From Lanius collurio (lineage: Eukaryota > Chordata > Aves > Passeriformes > Laniidae), in contig JACBWW010000096.1 of assembly GCA_020086605.1 (NCBI GenBank), positions 434,001-498,000 of the forward strand: a stretch of 64,000 bases of DNA. The letters run 5' to 3'. The notes under the pieces are model-generated. The model had not been told where the DNA came from. It did no database searches and saw only the letters and a program-made list of their open reading frames with translations. Position numbers and translations under genes: made by a program. Positions within the stretch are counted from its first letter, which is position 1. Each line of letters begins with the position of its first letter. Below, piece by piece: positions 11,991 to 24,855 of the stretch.

Positions 11991-14900
11991 TACAATCATT
12001 TCTTCCTTTTTCCCCTCCCCCAAGTTTTGTAGATTTTTGAATCAACTAAACAGTAAGCATCATTTACCAAATTACTTGACAATTATATACTATGAATTTG
12101 TTCTAGCATATGCTTTGGATTTTGTATATAATTTTTAGTGCTACATCTGCTTTTTTTCCTGGTATTTTACATTTCCTTCATGGCTTCTGCTATTTTAGGA
12201 GTGATAGGCAGTTCTGTACTAGACAATGCCTTGCCAAGTACTGATCTGATGACTAAAAAGTGGTAAGGAGTATAGCCTTAGGCTCTACAGAGAAAGTAAA
12301 AGTAGGTTTATCTAGGAAATTAATCTGTATCACCACTGGCAGGATTTCAGTATAAGTTGTAGGATACTGTAGTTTTATTGAAAAGGAGTTAAGACCAAAC
12401 TAATCCATTTTCAACATAAACAGGATCCAGCCTTCACAACAAATTGTAAAGGTAAATATGAAAAGTCGTAATCTATGTCAATTGCTGAGTAAATGGTAAA
12501 TAAGGAATATCTGCACCCTCCTGCACAACTGTATGTGTAGTTAAAGACATTTTCAAGTTATTCCATTTCTTGTTTTTTATCTGTAATTATTAATAATTTT
12601 ACCGGATTTTAACCTAATAACTTTCTAAACATAAATGTTTTTCTCAATTTCCCGTGTCAAAGAGACCTATTAAATTTCTTTCAGTATCCCAGCAACTGAT
12701 ATCATATATTTTGCAACTTGTCTAGGATTTTGTGTGCATGTTGGTTAACCTACAGTTATAAAATGAACTTCTGAAGATTTTTAGTTTTAGTCACATTACT
12801 GTAATCTTTATAAGTCTACCTCTAAAAGGCAGTGATAAAAGTCCTAATTTATCAACTTCATCAAGAATGTAAGAGTTTTACTATTCTCACATGCTCTAAA
12901 CTCCTTATTTCTAAAACTCTTCCAAAATAAATTTCTAAACTTTAATGCCCTTATAGTACTACATTATGCAGAATCATTCTGAATTTCATACAGGGTTCTA
13001 AGAAGAGCCACAAGAATCAGATCTAAAACTTTAATCTTACAATGAGGGGCTATGTAGTTATAATAATATTCACTTTAATAAAGTAAAGGTCTGATATCTT
13101 CATACACACAAGAATCTCTCCATAAGAATTAACAAAATATTGGACATGAAATAGAACTCCTTTTTCTTAAAAGCAACATGTTTTCCTGATTTCAAGGTGT
13201 AAGTAGCCAGTGGGTTTTTCAGCACTGTGGAAGTTAGAGAGATGTGAGGACACGTGATAAAAAAATGTTAATTCTGTGCTATTGGAGTCAACACACTCCA
13301 TGAAGAAATAAGTAAACCCTTCTTTATGAAGTGCTTCCTTCTTGTCATCAGCACACTCAGTAGCCCATTATGAAGAAATTATACCTCATCTTGAAAGCTG
13401 AAGATTTCAAGCTTACTCCTCATTTAATTTTAAGTGCCTAAAAATATCCCTTTTTGTAAATCTATACTAAGGTTGTTCTCAATTACTACCTGCTCAACAC
13501 TCTCATTCTAAAGTTTTCTGTTAGAAGAAGGGAAAAAAATGAGTTTTTTAACTTGTGCTTATCTGTGAGCTTCTGCTGGACAACATGCACCACTGTACTG
13601 CAGGCAAACAAATCTGCAGATCACATCCTCTATTTCTGAGTAAAGTAGGTGAAGAGAGACCATTTCAACTCCTGCAAAGAATGTATGGCACAAACACATT
13701 GCAATTGTAATTTTTTGCTCCTGCAATTAGCAATTTCACTTTGTGCTTTTGTAATGTCAATTACCTCCACTGGCCTACCTCATCCCTAATCTCTACCAAG
13801 AATATTTTCATTTCAGGGCTCTCTATGGGAATGTTATCATAACTCTTCTTCCCTGCTCTCTTTATTCCCTCTTCCTCCTGTAGTGCTTTCTTGTACCCTA
13901 CACATTGCTGGATCGTGCCAAATGCTATTCAGTCCTGATCTTGCACAAACAATTTATATAAAAACCAAGAAGAAATAGAGTAAACCAGCAATATGGGACC
14001 AACAATGTGTCAAGGCAATGGCAATTCTCCTGGTCTTGTTTTCCATGGATCTCCCGGTCCTGATGGCTGTGCTGCACCTGAAAGAAGGAACTTGTGTGGG
14101 CTGAGAGGTGAGAAGAACAGGATATTCTAGATCTCACAGCTTTTCCTTCTCCATGACTACAGCTACAGGCATCTTTCCCACTCACTGAAGTGAAGCAAAC
14201 AAGAAGCTGCCCCTTTTTTCATTCTCTAGTGTTTGATTCTGATGAATTAGAATGTCATATGCAGATCTAACTTTCCCCCTAACAAAACTAAGTAGTTTAA
14301 AGTCCTTGCTGTCAAAAGTTCCTTTTGCTCCCTCTCTTTCTTTCTCAGGTTCTTCTGTCTCAAAAGCACATTGCTGAACACACTTAAAAGGATCTATTGC
14401 ACGATGGAATGTATTATCCACTGCTCACACTCCATAAGCATTTGTACATTGGTTTCATGTTTAAATTTCAGGGGTTTTTGTCGAACCATTTATGCAGGTA
14501 CAAACTCTTTAAAGTGTCCATTGGGGACATCTGTCTTCCCAAGACCATAATTTCAAGTGACTTTAATACTCATGTCCCCAGGTAAAAGCCATGATGCAAT
14601 TCTATCAGACAGTTGCTGTACTTTGCACAGTGTGGGTGTGAGAGCTAATTTTGTCCTTAGATTCAGAGGCCTCATTAACAGTCTTAACACATTCACTGCA
14701 GCTTTCTAAATCCTTTCAGGCTTTAACACTTAAGCTACTGTGAAAAAAAAAGCCAAAAATAATTGAAGTTCATATATAAATAATGTTATTTCCCTAACTA
14801 CAAATAAAGCAGATCTTTTCAACAATGTTAAATGCCACATTACAGCACATCATTCCACTGAAATGAAATTTATGAGAAATAAATCACTGCTAGTAAAGGC

Positions 14901-16795
14901 TTTAAATCACTATTTTGGGCAATTTATTCCGATATAAAACATGTGAAACTTAAATGAGATGCATAGGGAAAAAGAATGAAAATTATGTGTCTATTATATG
15001 AAAGCATATGAACATCAACATAATGCATATTCCACCACTTTGTTTTTATGCCTTTATAGTCTAAGAATTTCATCATGTGACAGTATATGGACTACAAAAT
15101 TCAATAATTAAAGTACATTAAAAAAATCCTTTTTTTTTTCCCCTTAGAAAGGTGTTTTTTTCTAGCTTTCATGATTCATACAGTGGGGTAAATTCCAGCT
15201 GTTTTCTGGAAAAAAACCCCTAAAATAATATTAAAAAAAAACAACCCTGAAGCTCTTCAAAATATTTTTTTTATTTATATGTCACTTCCAGGATGAGGAA
15301 AAAGAAAGATAAATTAGTCTTTTTTTGTGGATCATGTTTGATATACAAAAAATACTCTCTTCAACTGATACATGTTGCATGACAGAATCTGTCTCAATTA
15401 TATTTTATTCCTTAACAACTGTCCATGATATCAAATTATAATATAGAGAACCCAACTTCTACATGTTGCTGGTTTGGATCTAGGAGAATTAAAGTTTGCA
15501 CCTAAATTAATAGAATCCAGCTATATTTCAAATTAACATGAAAAGTTACAGTTATATTTACAACTTCAGTAAAAAAAGGAAGCTTTACTGTTATCTGGAT
15601 ATTACTTGCTGATTCATTTCTGCTCCTTTTCATGCTCACTAATCCTAACCCAAAGGCTGCTTCTTTTTGATTGTGACTTTATGACTAAAGTAATACAAGA
15701 AATTTTAAATTATGGATGAACTTCATTCCAATTCGCCTCGCTCCACTCAAAATGACTTCCAACAGTTGCAAAACACAACTTTATTTCTAGAATTAACGAG
15801 GGAGGGTGGGTATAACAGTCATTTGTGGGAATTTTGTTTTCCACAAACAGGCATTTCTCTGGATGGGTGTCACAACAGCAACTGCTTTTGTTTTCAGACT
15901 GAGGCCTCTTCTAGAACAAAGGGACCCAAACTGGCTGAAGAACCAAGGTTGTTAACTGGACTACACTACACAAAAACTTTCTAGGTGCTCCCACATTACT
16001 CCTTGGGAGCAGCATCAAAAGCCAAAAGCAATTCAGGATGAAAGCTAATTTCTTTCAGAATCCAAAGGCCCTTTCTTACAGTGAATCGTGTCCTCTTGGC
16101 TTCATTTATCAATACACTGAGAAAGGAAAAACTTGTCCCTTTGTGGAAACTACAGGTTTTCTGGGGAATGAACAAAACACTTAGTGGATGTAAAACTGAA
16201 GCAACAAAAACAAGGCAAAGACTGGCAAATTCAGATTATTATTTTTGTTAAATAAGAAAAACTATGCAGACAGAGAAGAGAGAAGGGAGACTTGGGAGAC
16301 ATTCATTTTTCAAGACCACAGGAACAAAGTCTGTCTGGAGTGAAACTTGCACAGGAGAAAGAAAAAGGCTTATTTTCCTCCTAGTCTTCAGGACTTCTGA
16401 ATCATTAAGTTCTCATTATCTATTGCTTCCTAAATTACATGATGATCTATGCTGACTTCTGTCCTGCAAAGTTGGAAAAAACACTTCCTTACACCTTGAG
16501 AGCCTGGTATCTGGAAGGGCTGCTATACCTGATCTGACAGTTCTGGGGATGTACCTGCAATTCATGTGTGGGAGTTTAATTCACTGATGGCAGATTTCAG
16601 CTCAGGAAACAGGTTCTCATATTTTCTCAATCAGTTAAAATGGTCTAAATGCTATTTTTTGCCTGCATCTCAGATTTCCTTTTGTCCCATTTTCTTATCA
16701 TCCTCACTAGACAAGTAATAATTTCCTTTGGATAAAAGCTATTAATTCCATTTAATATGAACTTTATTTGAGAAACTAATCTTTTCTTATATAGA

Positions 16796-16864
16796 TTACT
16801 ATTTTAATGTGTAAACATTAATACTAATGTGTAAACATTAATACTATTTTAATGTGTAAACATT
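16796..16864 (+). repeat. Three-copy array of AATGTGTAAACATT (forkhead-like)
   Basis: The 14-mer AATGTGTAAACATT occurs exactly at 16806-16819, 16826-16839 and 16851-16864. Starts are 20 bp and then 25 bp apart; the linkers are AATACT and AATACTATTTT. Each copy contains GTAAACA, the forkhead core (RTAAAYA), inside a near-palindromic frame. A 45-bp duplication containing ACTATTTTAATGTGTAAACATT, followed by a partial 20-bp duplication, would explain the spacing. Confidence 0.9.
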
Positions 16865-18920
16865 CCTTGAATAGGTCTTACATCTTTTCCCACATTCACT
16901 AAAATTAAGTATATTGCCAAAATAAAAGTAATTTTGAATAACACTGAAATTAGATTTAAAACTGCTTTCTATATTTTTAATATTCATATTAGTTTATAAG
17001 TCTCTAGAAATACATTATCAGTTACTGAGTAAACATTCTATATAAAGGAACTTTACTTTCTGGGATGAATTACTGCCCTCTAGGTAGGGTACACATGAAT
17101 ATGTATGTAAATACTTTTTGTGACTCTTTTCTCACTTACATTAATGAGAAAGTAAAATTTAAGACAAGTTGAAAGTTCTTAAATTAACAAAACAGAGAAC
17201 ATGAACAACAGATAACACTAGCAGTTCTGGAAAAGCTTCCTGGAAAAAAAGCCTGCTTTATTTTACTGAGTTACAGTATTTTAAGGGGGTTTTTTCAGCT
17301 TTTGAGAAACATTTTTAACACTGTTTCTCATGGCAGTACAAAAACATTTTTAAACCGTTACCCATCTCCGCTGGTCTCTGCAAAAGGGAAGGATAAGCTC
17401 CAATAAGAAAAGCAAACTGTCAGTAGTCTATTTCAAAAGGGTTTTCTTGCTCTAAAACACTTTGTGGGCAAAAAGAATTATTCTCAAGGCTAGGAGCTAT
17501 ATTGTGTATTGGTAACTTCTCCTTTTACCAGGAGCTTAGTAAAACATGACAAGTGAATGGCCAAGTGACAGGCTTGCAGAGGGAGCTTTTGGTCCTCCAC
17601 AAGGAAGGATGGTTGCCTATCAGTAGATATAGCACAAGCAGCTCATCTGGTTTCCTCCAGCTTGCAGAGAAAGATGAGAGGAAAAGCAAAGTCACAACAG
17701 AGGCTTTAAGCTTTGTTATATAATAGCAACAGATTTCAGCTACTGAAAAGACATCCATTTGTAGTCACAAAGTGTTTGGAAAAACGAAACACTGTCTAAG
17801 TAAGTGGATTGAGAGGTATTTTTCCCCAAAAAGGACAGCTTTAGTCAGATGTGGCAGATTAAGGAGTCAGAATTCAGGAATGCTCAAGTCCACAGGTGTT
17901 GATAGGAAACTGACAGAGGTTACAAGGGGTGTTACACAGAAACCTCAAGTCTGACTCAGCAAACAATGCTATCCCTTAAGAACTGCAGAGTAAACACAGG
18001 ATTAATTGCACAAAACTCACACTGACTTGGCATTGGTCATCTGGATGGTTTGGCACAGACTGTGCCCACCTGCTAGCTGGCGTGAGACTTCCCAGTCTTA
18101 CTGACATGGACATCATTTCTAAGGAGCTTCAATCAATCTGGACAACTTTCTACCCTTTACCTTCCTCTTCTGGAAGAAGATAAACTACATTTAGCAGCTC
18201 TTCTCAGAAGTGCTGGTTCTTTGCCAAAGGTTCAGCAATACTGAGGGCAAACGCAGTATTGCTTTCTGTTAATTGTTTGGAAAAGCCATCTTCACTTGAA
18301 AGCTTTTCCAGTGAGAGGGCAACGAGCATGGCTGCATTCCCACTGAACTCCCCAGATAAAAAGTGCAAAACACTCTGGGAAGGGCTGTGTAATCATAGAA
18401 TATTACAGGATGAAATCCCACTCCAGTGGATCGCTACATGTGAAGACATATGTTACATTCGGTCATCTTTTCAAAGATAGGCTTAGCTCCCTCAATGTTT
18501 GCAGTAACTGCAATGTCAAGCATGAATGATAAAGAAAATAATATATAATCAGTTAACATGTATAGTTACTAAATATAACAATCTCTAGAGATTTATCCTC
18601 TAGCAATGTTAGCTCATCAGAAAAACAAGAAAAGAGTAGGAAATGGCTTGAAAAGAAGTCATGATATTTGGGATAATCAAACAAGATTAAACATCAAAGT
18701 TAAAACAAATATGAAGATTCAACATACATGGTCTAGATGCTTAAAGAAATATATCTATAATCACTGTAAAGAAAAATGACAGGATAAGTAAAAACTTAGA
18801 GTAAAACTTTCCAAAAGTAAGTAAAGATTTTGCAGGAAAATGAAAGCAGACAAATAACATGGATATGAGACAGCCAAAAATTTATCCGTAGAAACAGGAA
18901 GAGAGAAGCTCAACATCATT

Positions 18921-20040
18921 ATAGAATCAGAGAATATCCAGAGTTGGAAGGGATCCAGAAGGATCCAAGTCCAGCTCCTGGCTCTGCACAGGATGCCCCA
19001 AGAATCACACCACACCACTGAGGACATGGTCCCATATGTTTCTTGAACTCAGACAGGCTGATGCTGTGACCACTGCCTTGGGAGTCTGTTCCAGTACCCA
19101 ACCACCCTCTGGATAAAGAGCCTTGTCCTAACATCCAACCTAGACCTCTCCGGACAGAGATTCACACATTCTCATGTGCCCTGTCACTGGTCCCAGAGTA
19201 AAGAGATCAGTGCCTGCCCCTCTTCTTCCTCTCACAAGGATGTTGACGACAATGAGGTGTCCCCTCAGTCTTCTCTTGTCCAGGCTGAACAGACCGAGTG
19301 ACCTCAGACATTTGTCACAAGGCTTCCCCTCCAGACCCTTCACCATCCTCGTGGCCTCTTTTGGACACTCTCTAACAGCTTTGTGTCTTTTTTACATGTG
19401 GCACCCAAAACTGCCCCCAGGACTGGAGATGAGGCTGCCCCAGCCCAGAACAGAGGGACAATCCCTCCCTTGCCCAGCTGGTGATGCTGGACCTGGTGCC
19501 CCCAGGACAGAGATGTCCTACCTGGCTGCCAGGGCACTGCTGACTCATGTCCTATTCACCATCAGCCAGGACCCCCAGGGCGCTTTCCACGGCCCTGCTG
19601 TCCAGCCTTGCATTCCCCCAGCAATGCACACAGCAAGGGTTGTCCTGTCCCAGGTGCACAGTCCGGCACCTGCCCTTGTTAAACTTCCTAAGGTTGGCAA
19701 TTGCCCAACCACCTGATTTGTCTCTGCAAGGAATTCCTGTCAAGGGAGGCAGCAGCTCCTCCCAGTTTAGTCTTATCAGTGAAGTTCCTTACAATACCTT
19801 TGAGTCCTGTGTCCAAGTCATTTCTGAAGGTGCTGAAGAGCACAGGGCTGAGGATGGAGCCCCGTAGAACCCCACCAGTGGCAGGTCACCAGTCTGATGT
19901 CACCTCAGTCACTGTAATCCTTCGTGCCTGACCCATGAGCCAGTTGCTCGCCCCATGATGTGTTTATCCAGCTGGGGGATGGACATTTTGTCCAGAAGGA
20001 TCTTGTGACTGACCATATCAAATGCTTTACCAAAACTAAA
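18921..20040 (-). mobile_element. CR1 LINE, 1.1 kb with partial ORF2
   Basis: Plus-strand ATAGAATCAGAGAATATCC followed by GAGTTGGAAGGGATCCAGAA is the reverse complement of a CR1 3' end, so the element runs on the minus strand. Its 5' part retains reverse-transcriptase coding sequence. Minus-strand 19985-20029 gives KAFDMVSHKILLDKM. Near 19831-19874 it gives GVLRGSILSPVLF, the G.P.GS..GP.LF motif. At 19757-19795 the catalytic FADD box reads FTDK, so one aspartate is replaced and the copy cannot encode an active enzyme. The remainder is 3' untranslated sequence. Long frames seen on the plus strand here are antisense to the LINE. Confidence 0.94.
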
Positions 20041-21240
20041 AAAATGATCTAATGCTAGAAAACAGACCAGAAAAATCTAGCATGAAACGACACATGTGGC
20101 CTGGCCAGCAGAGCAATACACAGCTAGCACTGGGATCAGCTTTGCAGGCAGCAATTCTGATGGGGAAACTGAAGTCCTCACTCTCCTACACCCTCCCTTC
20201 CAAGGGGAATGATGCCCTACTGGCTGTAGGGTCAGCTGACCAAAGCCTTTTCACTAAATATAGACCTGACAGAAATGCATCCCACCCTACCACAGTAAAA
20301 GGCAATGAGAGTGGGACTCCACCATTAAGTTAAAAATAATCCCTGTATCAACCCTGAGACAAACAGAGCAGACCATCCCTACTTTTAACTTCAAATCTGA
20401 GCCCTCAGCTCAAACTAAAAAAGACTAAAATTCAACTCAGTCAAAGTAAAGATAAACATATATTCAAGAATTTAGATAAAGTTAGCCATTTTGGTGAAGC
20501 TACACTAATGACTATTTAGAGGAGGATGAACAGGTGGAAGAGTAAACTGAATCCAACGAGAAAAAAAATAAACTTCAAGTAATATCAAGAGGATTTATTA
20601 CAATCAACTGCAAGAAAATCTTCATTTTTTCTATTGTAATTAAAATTTGAGAAAGAAGAATTTGAGTAGTACAGCTCTATAACTACGCAAGAATGACATA
20701 TGAGAGAAAACAGCATTTTAAAAGTAAATTAAAGATGACAAGAAACAAAAAATGCTGATTTATCCTTCAAATACTACACAGCTTCAGTCAGTGAAATGAC
20801 TCCTGAACTCCAGTCATCCATTGCCAACTCAAGTTATCATCTGACATCTGATTATACATAACCATTGCAGCTATCAGCACAGGACTGACCCTTTCACATT
20901 CCCACACTGATGGAGATGGTCTTTGAATTGGTATTCACTCCAGTTATGATTATAAAAACAAAAAAAACAAACAACCCAAATAAAAAAAACTTCCCATGAT
21001 CACCTAACTTATTTCTTTGCAGCTACTCTTCACAGTGCCAAATATTCGGGTAAAATGAAAACTCTCATGGCAGTGAGCAACAACAACTGACTGAAATGAC
21101 AGATATTTAAAATGCCATAGTGAAGATGGCAGCATCACTATTTCGAACAGTTCTTGTTGGGAGGAACAAAAATAACACCTGCCATGTTCTCTCAAGTATA
21201 AAAACACCCTTATATTCAAACATAGCCTACATTAATCAGA
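20041..21240. other. Non-coding stretch between two CR1 copies
   Basis: AT-rich sequence without recognisable coding or repeat content. Only short A runs near 20560 and 20957-20990 stand out. Confidence 0.6.
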
Positions 21241-21662
21241 GAGATGGAGCACCTCTCTGAAGACATGAGGAAAGAGTTGGGGCTGTTCAGCCTGGAATAG
21301 AGATGTTCCAGGAAGGCTTCAAAGCACCTTCCAAGTGCCTAAAGGGAGCAAAAAAAGAGTTAGGGAAGGACTTTTTGCAAGGGCATGTATTGACAGGACA
21401 AGAAGAAAGAGCTTTAAACGGAAAGATAGTAGGTTTAGATTAGATATTAAGAGGAAATTCTGTACTCTGAGGGTGGTGAGGCACTGGAGAAGCTGCCCAG
21501 AGAAGTTGTGGATGTCCCATCCCTGGAAGTGTTCAAGGTTCGGTCAGATGGGGTTTGGAGCAACCTGGTCTAGCAGAAGGTGTCTTTGCCCATGGCAGCT
21601 GAGCCAAAACAATAAGATATTTAAGGTTCCTTCCAAGTCAAACCATTCTGTGATTCTTTGAT
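21241..21662 (+). mobile_element. CR1 LINE 3' fragment with terminal octamers
   Basis: Reads in the CR1 sense: GAGATGGAGCACCTCTC, GGGGCTGTTCAGCCTGGA, GGTGGTGAGGCACTGGAGAA, GTTGTGGATGTCCCATCCCT, then TTCCTTCCAAGTCAAACCATTCTGTG, which here contains one extra T-C-free substitution relative to consensus. It ends with the octamers ATTCTGTG (21645-21652) and ATTCTTTG (21653-21660), the diagnostic CR1 terminus. It is 5' truncated, 3' complete, and lies in the opposite orientation to the larger copy 1.2 kb upstream. Confidence 0.96.
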
Positions 21663-24600
21663 CTGTCCTTAATCTCACCAGAGTCTTTTTACCCTCCTGT
21701 CCATCAGTTTTCCGTATTTGTTGTGTAATCCCCCTCCAGCACAGAAATTGAATTGTTCAAATAAGTATCTGTAAAACCTCTAGGAACTGTTTGATGTGCC
21801 ACAGTATTTCGGTAAGCAGCAGTTTTTAAAAATTTTACTAGAAATCCAGTGAACCAAAGTACTCATGACCTTTATTGCTAACCACAGTTTTAAAGATTTC
21901 ACTAATCAAAATATTTTACTTATGAAATTAACAATTTCAAACCACAGCTAACAAGGTAGAAAAACAGGAGGAATGAAGGCTTATACAATGGGAATGGACA
22001 GCAACACAAACAGAAAAATGAGTGGTCTCAGACCCTGGTAACTGTAACTGCTGTAAGCCTGAGGGTGTTTGTGACCACCCACTTACCACTGCTACCTGGC
22101 TGTGCATTGCAGACATCAATTCTGTCAGAAATCATCTCACAGGTCACAAACCTAAGACCGCTTTTTGTCACTTAAACCCACTATTTCTGTCAAATCTCTT
22201 ATAACAGAAATTCAACCTGCATGTTGGTAAAGATTTTTTTTTTTTGTTTAAATGGTTCCAGTACTGCTTACAAGAAAAGACAACTCTTTAAATAGTCTAT
22301 ATAAACAAAACTAAGTAATTTATACCAGAGAAAGAGCTAAGAGGTAAGTGGTTTGCACCTCAGCTTCAGACTCCGGTAATTTTCTTGGCATCTTGGCTTA
22401 ATCTGCTTATTCACCTTTTTTTTTTTTTTTGCACAATAAAACAAAGCTTCCCCATGTTATACATGTCAAGAAAAATTCCCATTCCCAAGGAGACCTGCTA
22501 GTTTAGGTTTTCATATGAATAAAACAACCAAGGGAGCATTTGGTGCCTCAAGTCAAAAAAAGTTCCACTTGGCCCTCGTGTCTCCCTCTCCACACCCACC
22601 AAGACAGCACCTAAATCAGCAAGGCCTCCACAGGACTGGCCAGGAGATAACTCACAACATCCCATACTGAATGAGTGAAGGAATATCAGAAAACTTAGGT
22701 ATTGTCTTCCAGACTAAAAAGCGTCTGTTAGGAAAGATTCTGAAGATCATATACTCATGAGAAGCTGTTTTCAGATCTTTAAAGCTGAAAATGCATCTCT
22801 ACAGCAATTTCAGGACTCAGCTTTCAAAGCTGCTCAATGAAAATGCACAGTTGTTGGATATAAGATTAATGTGTAGGAGTCCTAAGTGCATAAATAAGAA
22901 CCCTAAAAAACATTATGTATAAATACTTGATTTCAATACTGCTTAAGCCCCTGCTGCACAGAGTATGGAATAAAAGTACCATCTATCAGCATAACTTTCT
23001 TGATGCTAATGTATTTTTACATTGATCAGGAGCCCACTAAAGATGTTCACTGCAGTAGCAGTATTAGTTACACATAAAGATACTCTTTCCAATCAAAATT
23101 AATTTGTGAGACTAAAGTATATGAAATGCAGACAAATTGTCTCTTTAACAGAGAAACAAATGAATTGGAGCACCTGTCCTCTGGATTCCTGTGACACATG
23201 CTTCTGCACACAAAGTTTGTCCTGGTTATCACATTTTCTTTTTATCTCTACATTCTAATGACACAACTAAAATCAATCATTGTGCTCTCTGTTGCCATAG
23301 ACAGAGACATGAATCTGCCACAGCTTGAATTGCTATTACAATATACTTAGGGTAAATTATCTACTCAGGAATGACAGAAATCCTGCCAATTAAACAAAGT
23401 TGTTCTGACCTCTTAAGTGTCATTAGACTATTATGAGAATCATTGACACACTGGATTTGAATATCTGAGATTCAGAAGGCTTCAGCATGTGCTCTGCACC
23501 TCGAACACCTTGGTATGCAGCTTCAGTTCTTCGTAAGTCCAAGTTGTTTCAAAAGGTAAAGATCATCCTGCAAACTGCATGGACTTGCTGCAGAATACTT
23601 AAGTTCTAGTCATGAGCCTTTTTATCACCCATAGTGTCCCACTAAACTGTTACCTCTGTCAGGATGAGTTTTACTTCTGGGCAGCATTTCTCTCAAAACA
23701 CAGCTTTTTCAAGTTTTGAACATCCTCTTTGTGCTATTAAATCATTTTGCAACAGCAATATTTCCGAACAAAGCACTCATATTGTCGGGTAACCCAAATT
23801 CCTTAGGGTTATATGACCTTGGTGGTGCTGCAACACCTGTAATTCTCCAGCACAATCAATTATTTCTTAATACCATCTTTTGTCAGAGAATACTGTAAGG
23901 AAACGAGGACTTGATTTTCTTCTTGTGAAAGAAAAGATCTGCCTTGACTGGTATACAGAAATGTTCATACATGGGTCACTGGCTGACAAGGGAATTGTAA
24001 ATTACTCTGTAATAAAAAATAATAGTAGACATTTATATAGCATTGTACCTCACACACAATGACCTACAGGCTCATTACAGTAAGTATTATTTGTCAGAAA
24101 GAAATTGCAGTGACCATCTTATCTTCCAACAGTTTTTATTTTAAAATAGGCCATGAAGGAAATCTTAGATTTCAAATATTCTCTATCAGTTAGCCTAGCA
24201 TATTACAGCAGCTATACTAACTACTCTGTAAATAAAATACAGATAGCAAGTTAAAAAAAAAATAAAAGATTAAGTGTCATAAAGCAAAATTTTGGGCAGG
24301 AAACTTGTGTTTGAAGCTTATTAGCAGGGAGGAAAAAATTGCATGGTAAAAGATAGGCATTACCTCATGTTTTCAAACTCATCCTCAGAGTCACGTACAC
24401 AGCCACAGCAATGAAATGACAACAAGCAATGAAACAGAAATTACAGCAGTGAAACAACAATCATCCCAAAATCTGGGGCATTCTGACAAATACAGCAAAG
24501 AATGAAAGAAAAAGAAATGGCCGAATTTATTCATGTGTAAACATTTTCTGCACTAAACAACACTATTCCATAGAATTTGGAAAATATCTAGAAGTGAGAG

Positions 24601-24720
24601 CAACTGAGCACTGACTTGGACTAGATAAAGCATTCCTGTAAGTGCCAGCTACTGCCCTTACTTTTACTGACAGGAGTGCCTACAAGATGAAATTCCCTAA
24701 GGATTTTGGCAAATACCTGA
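21663..24720. other. Non-coding stretch, no gene seen
   Basis: Unique AT-rich DNA with a 15-T run at 22416-22430. The block at 23140-23470 is listed separately. Nothing else is recognisable. Confidence 0.6.
23140..23470. promoter_or_regulatory. Candidate conserved non-coding element
   Basis: Motif-dense block with an RFX-like GTTGCCATAGAC near 23291, homeodomain-like CAATTAAAC-type words and AATCAATCATTG, and no low-complexity runs. The call is inferred from texture only. Confidence 0.25.
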
Positions 24721-24855
24721 CCACAGAGGAGATGACAGACTAAGCTAGAAGGGACATTCTGAAGTTATCTGGTCCAAAGCCACGCTCACAGCAGGGGTGA
24801 CTGCAGTCACATCAAGAAGTTAGAGGGCTGTGTCTTGAAATAAATCCAAGTGCAA
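24721..24855 (-). mobile_element. Decayed CR1 LINE 3' fragment
   Basis: CCACAGAGGAGATGACAGAC, CTAGAAGGGACATTCTGAAG, TTATCTGGTCCAAAGCCACG and GCTCACAGCAGGGGTGACTG follow the reverse complement of a CR1 tail (GGAAGGGACCTCTGGAGGTC, ATCTGGTCCAACCCCCTGCT, CAAAGCAGGG) with many substitutions. Short and old; edges are approximate. Confidence 0.75.

Larger units (their letters stand above)
7496..18920. other. Non-coding stretch, no gene seen
   Basis: Mostly unique AT-rich DNA. Listed separately inside it are a tandem duplication (8712-8895), a palindrome (10333-10355), a reverse-transcriptase relic (11600-11990), a forkhead-like motif array (16796-16864) and a regulatory-looking block at 8340-8480. 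From about 12000 to 16790 and from 16870 to 18920 I see only short frames without domains and nothing nameable. Confidence 0.65.

Noticed and set aside
19174..19716. The longest open frame in the window, 180 codons on the plus strand
   Set aside because: It is antisense to the 3' part of the CR1 element at 18921-20040; GC-rich LINE antisense often gives spurious long frames.
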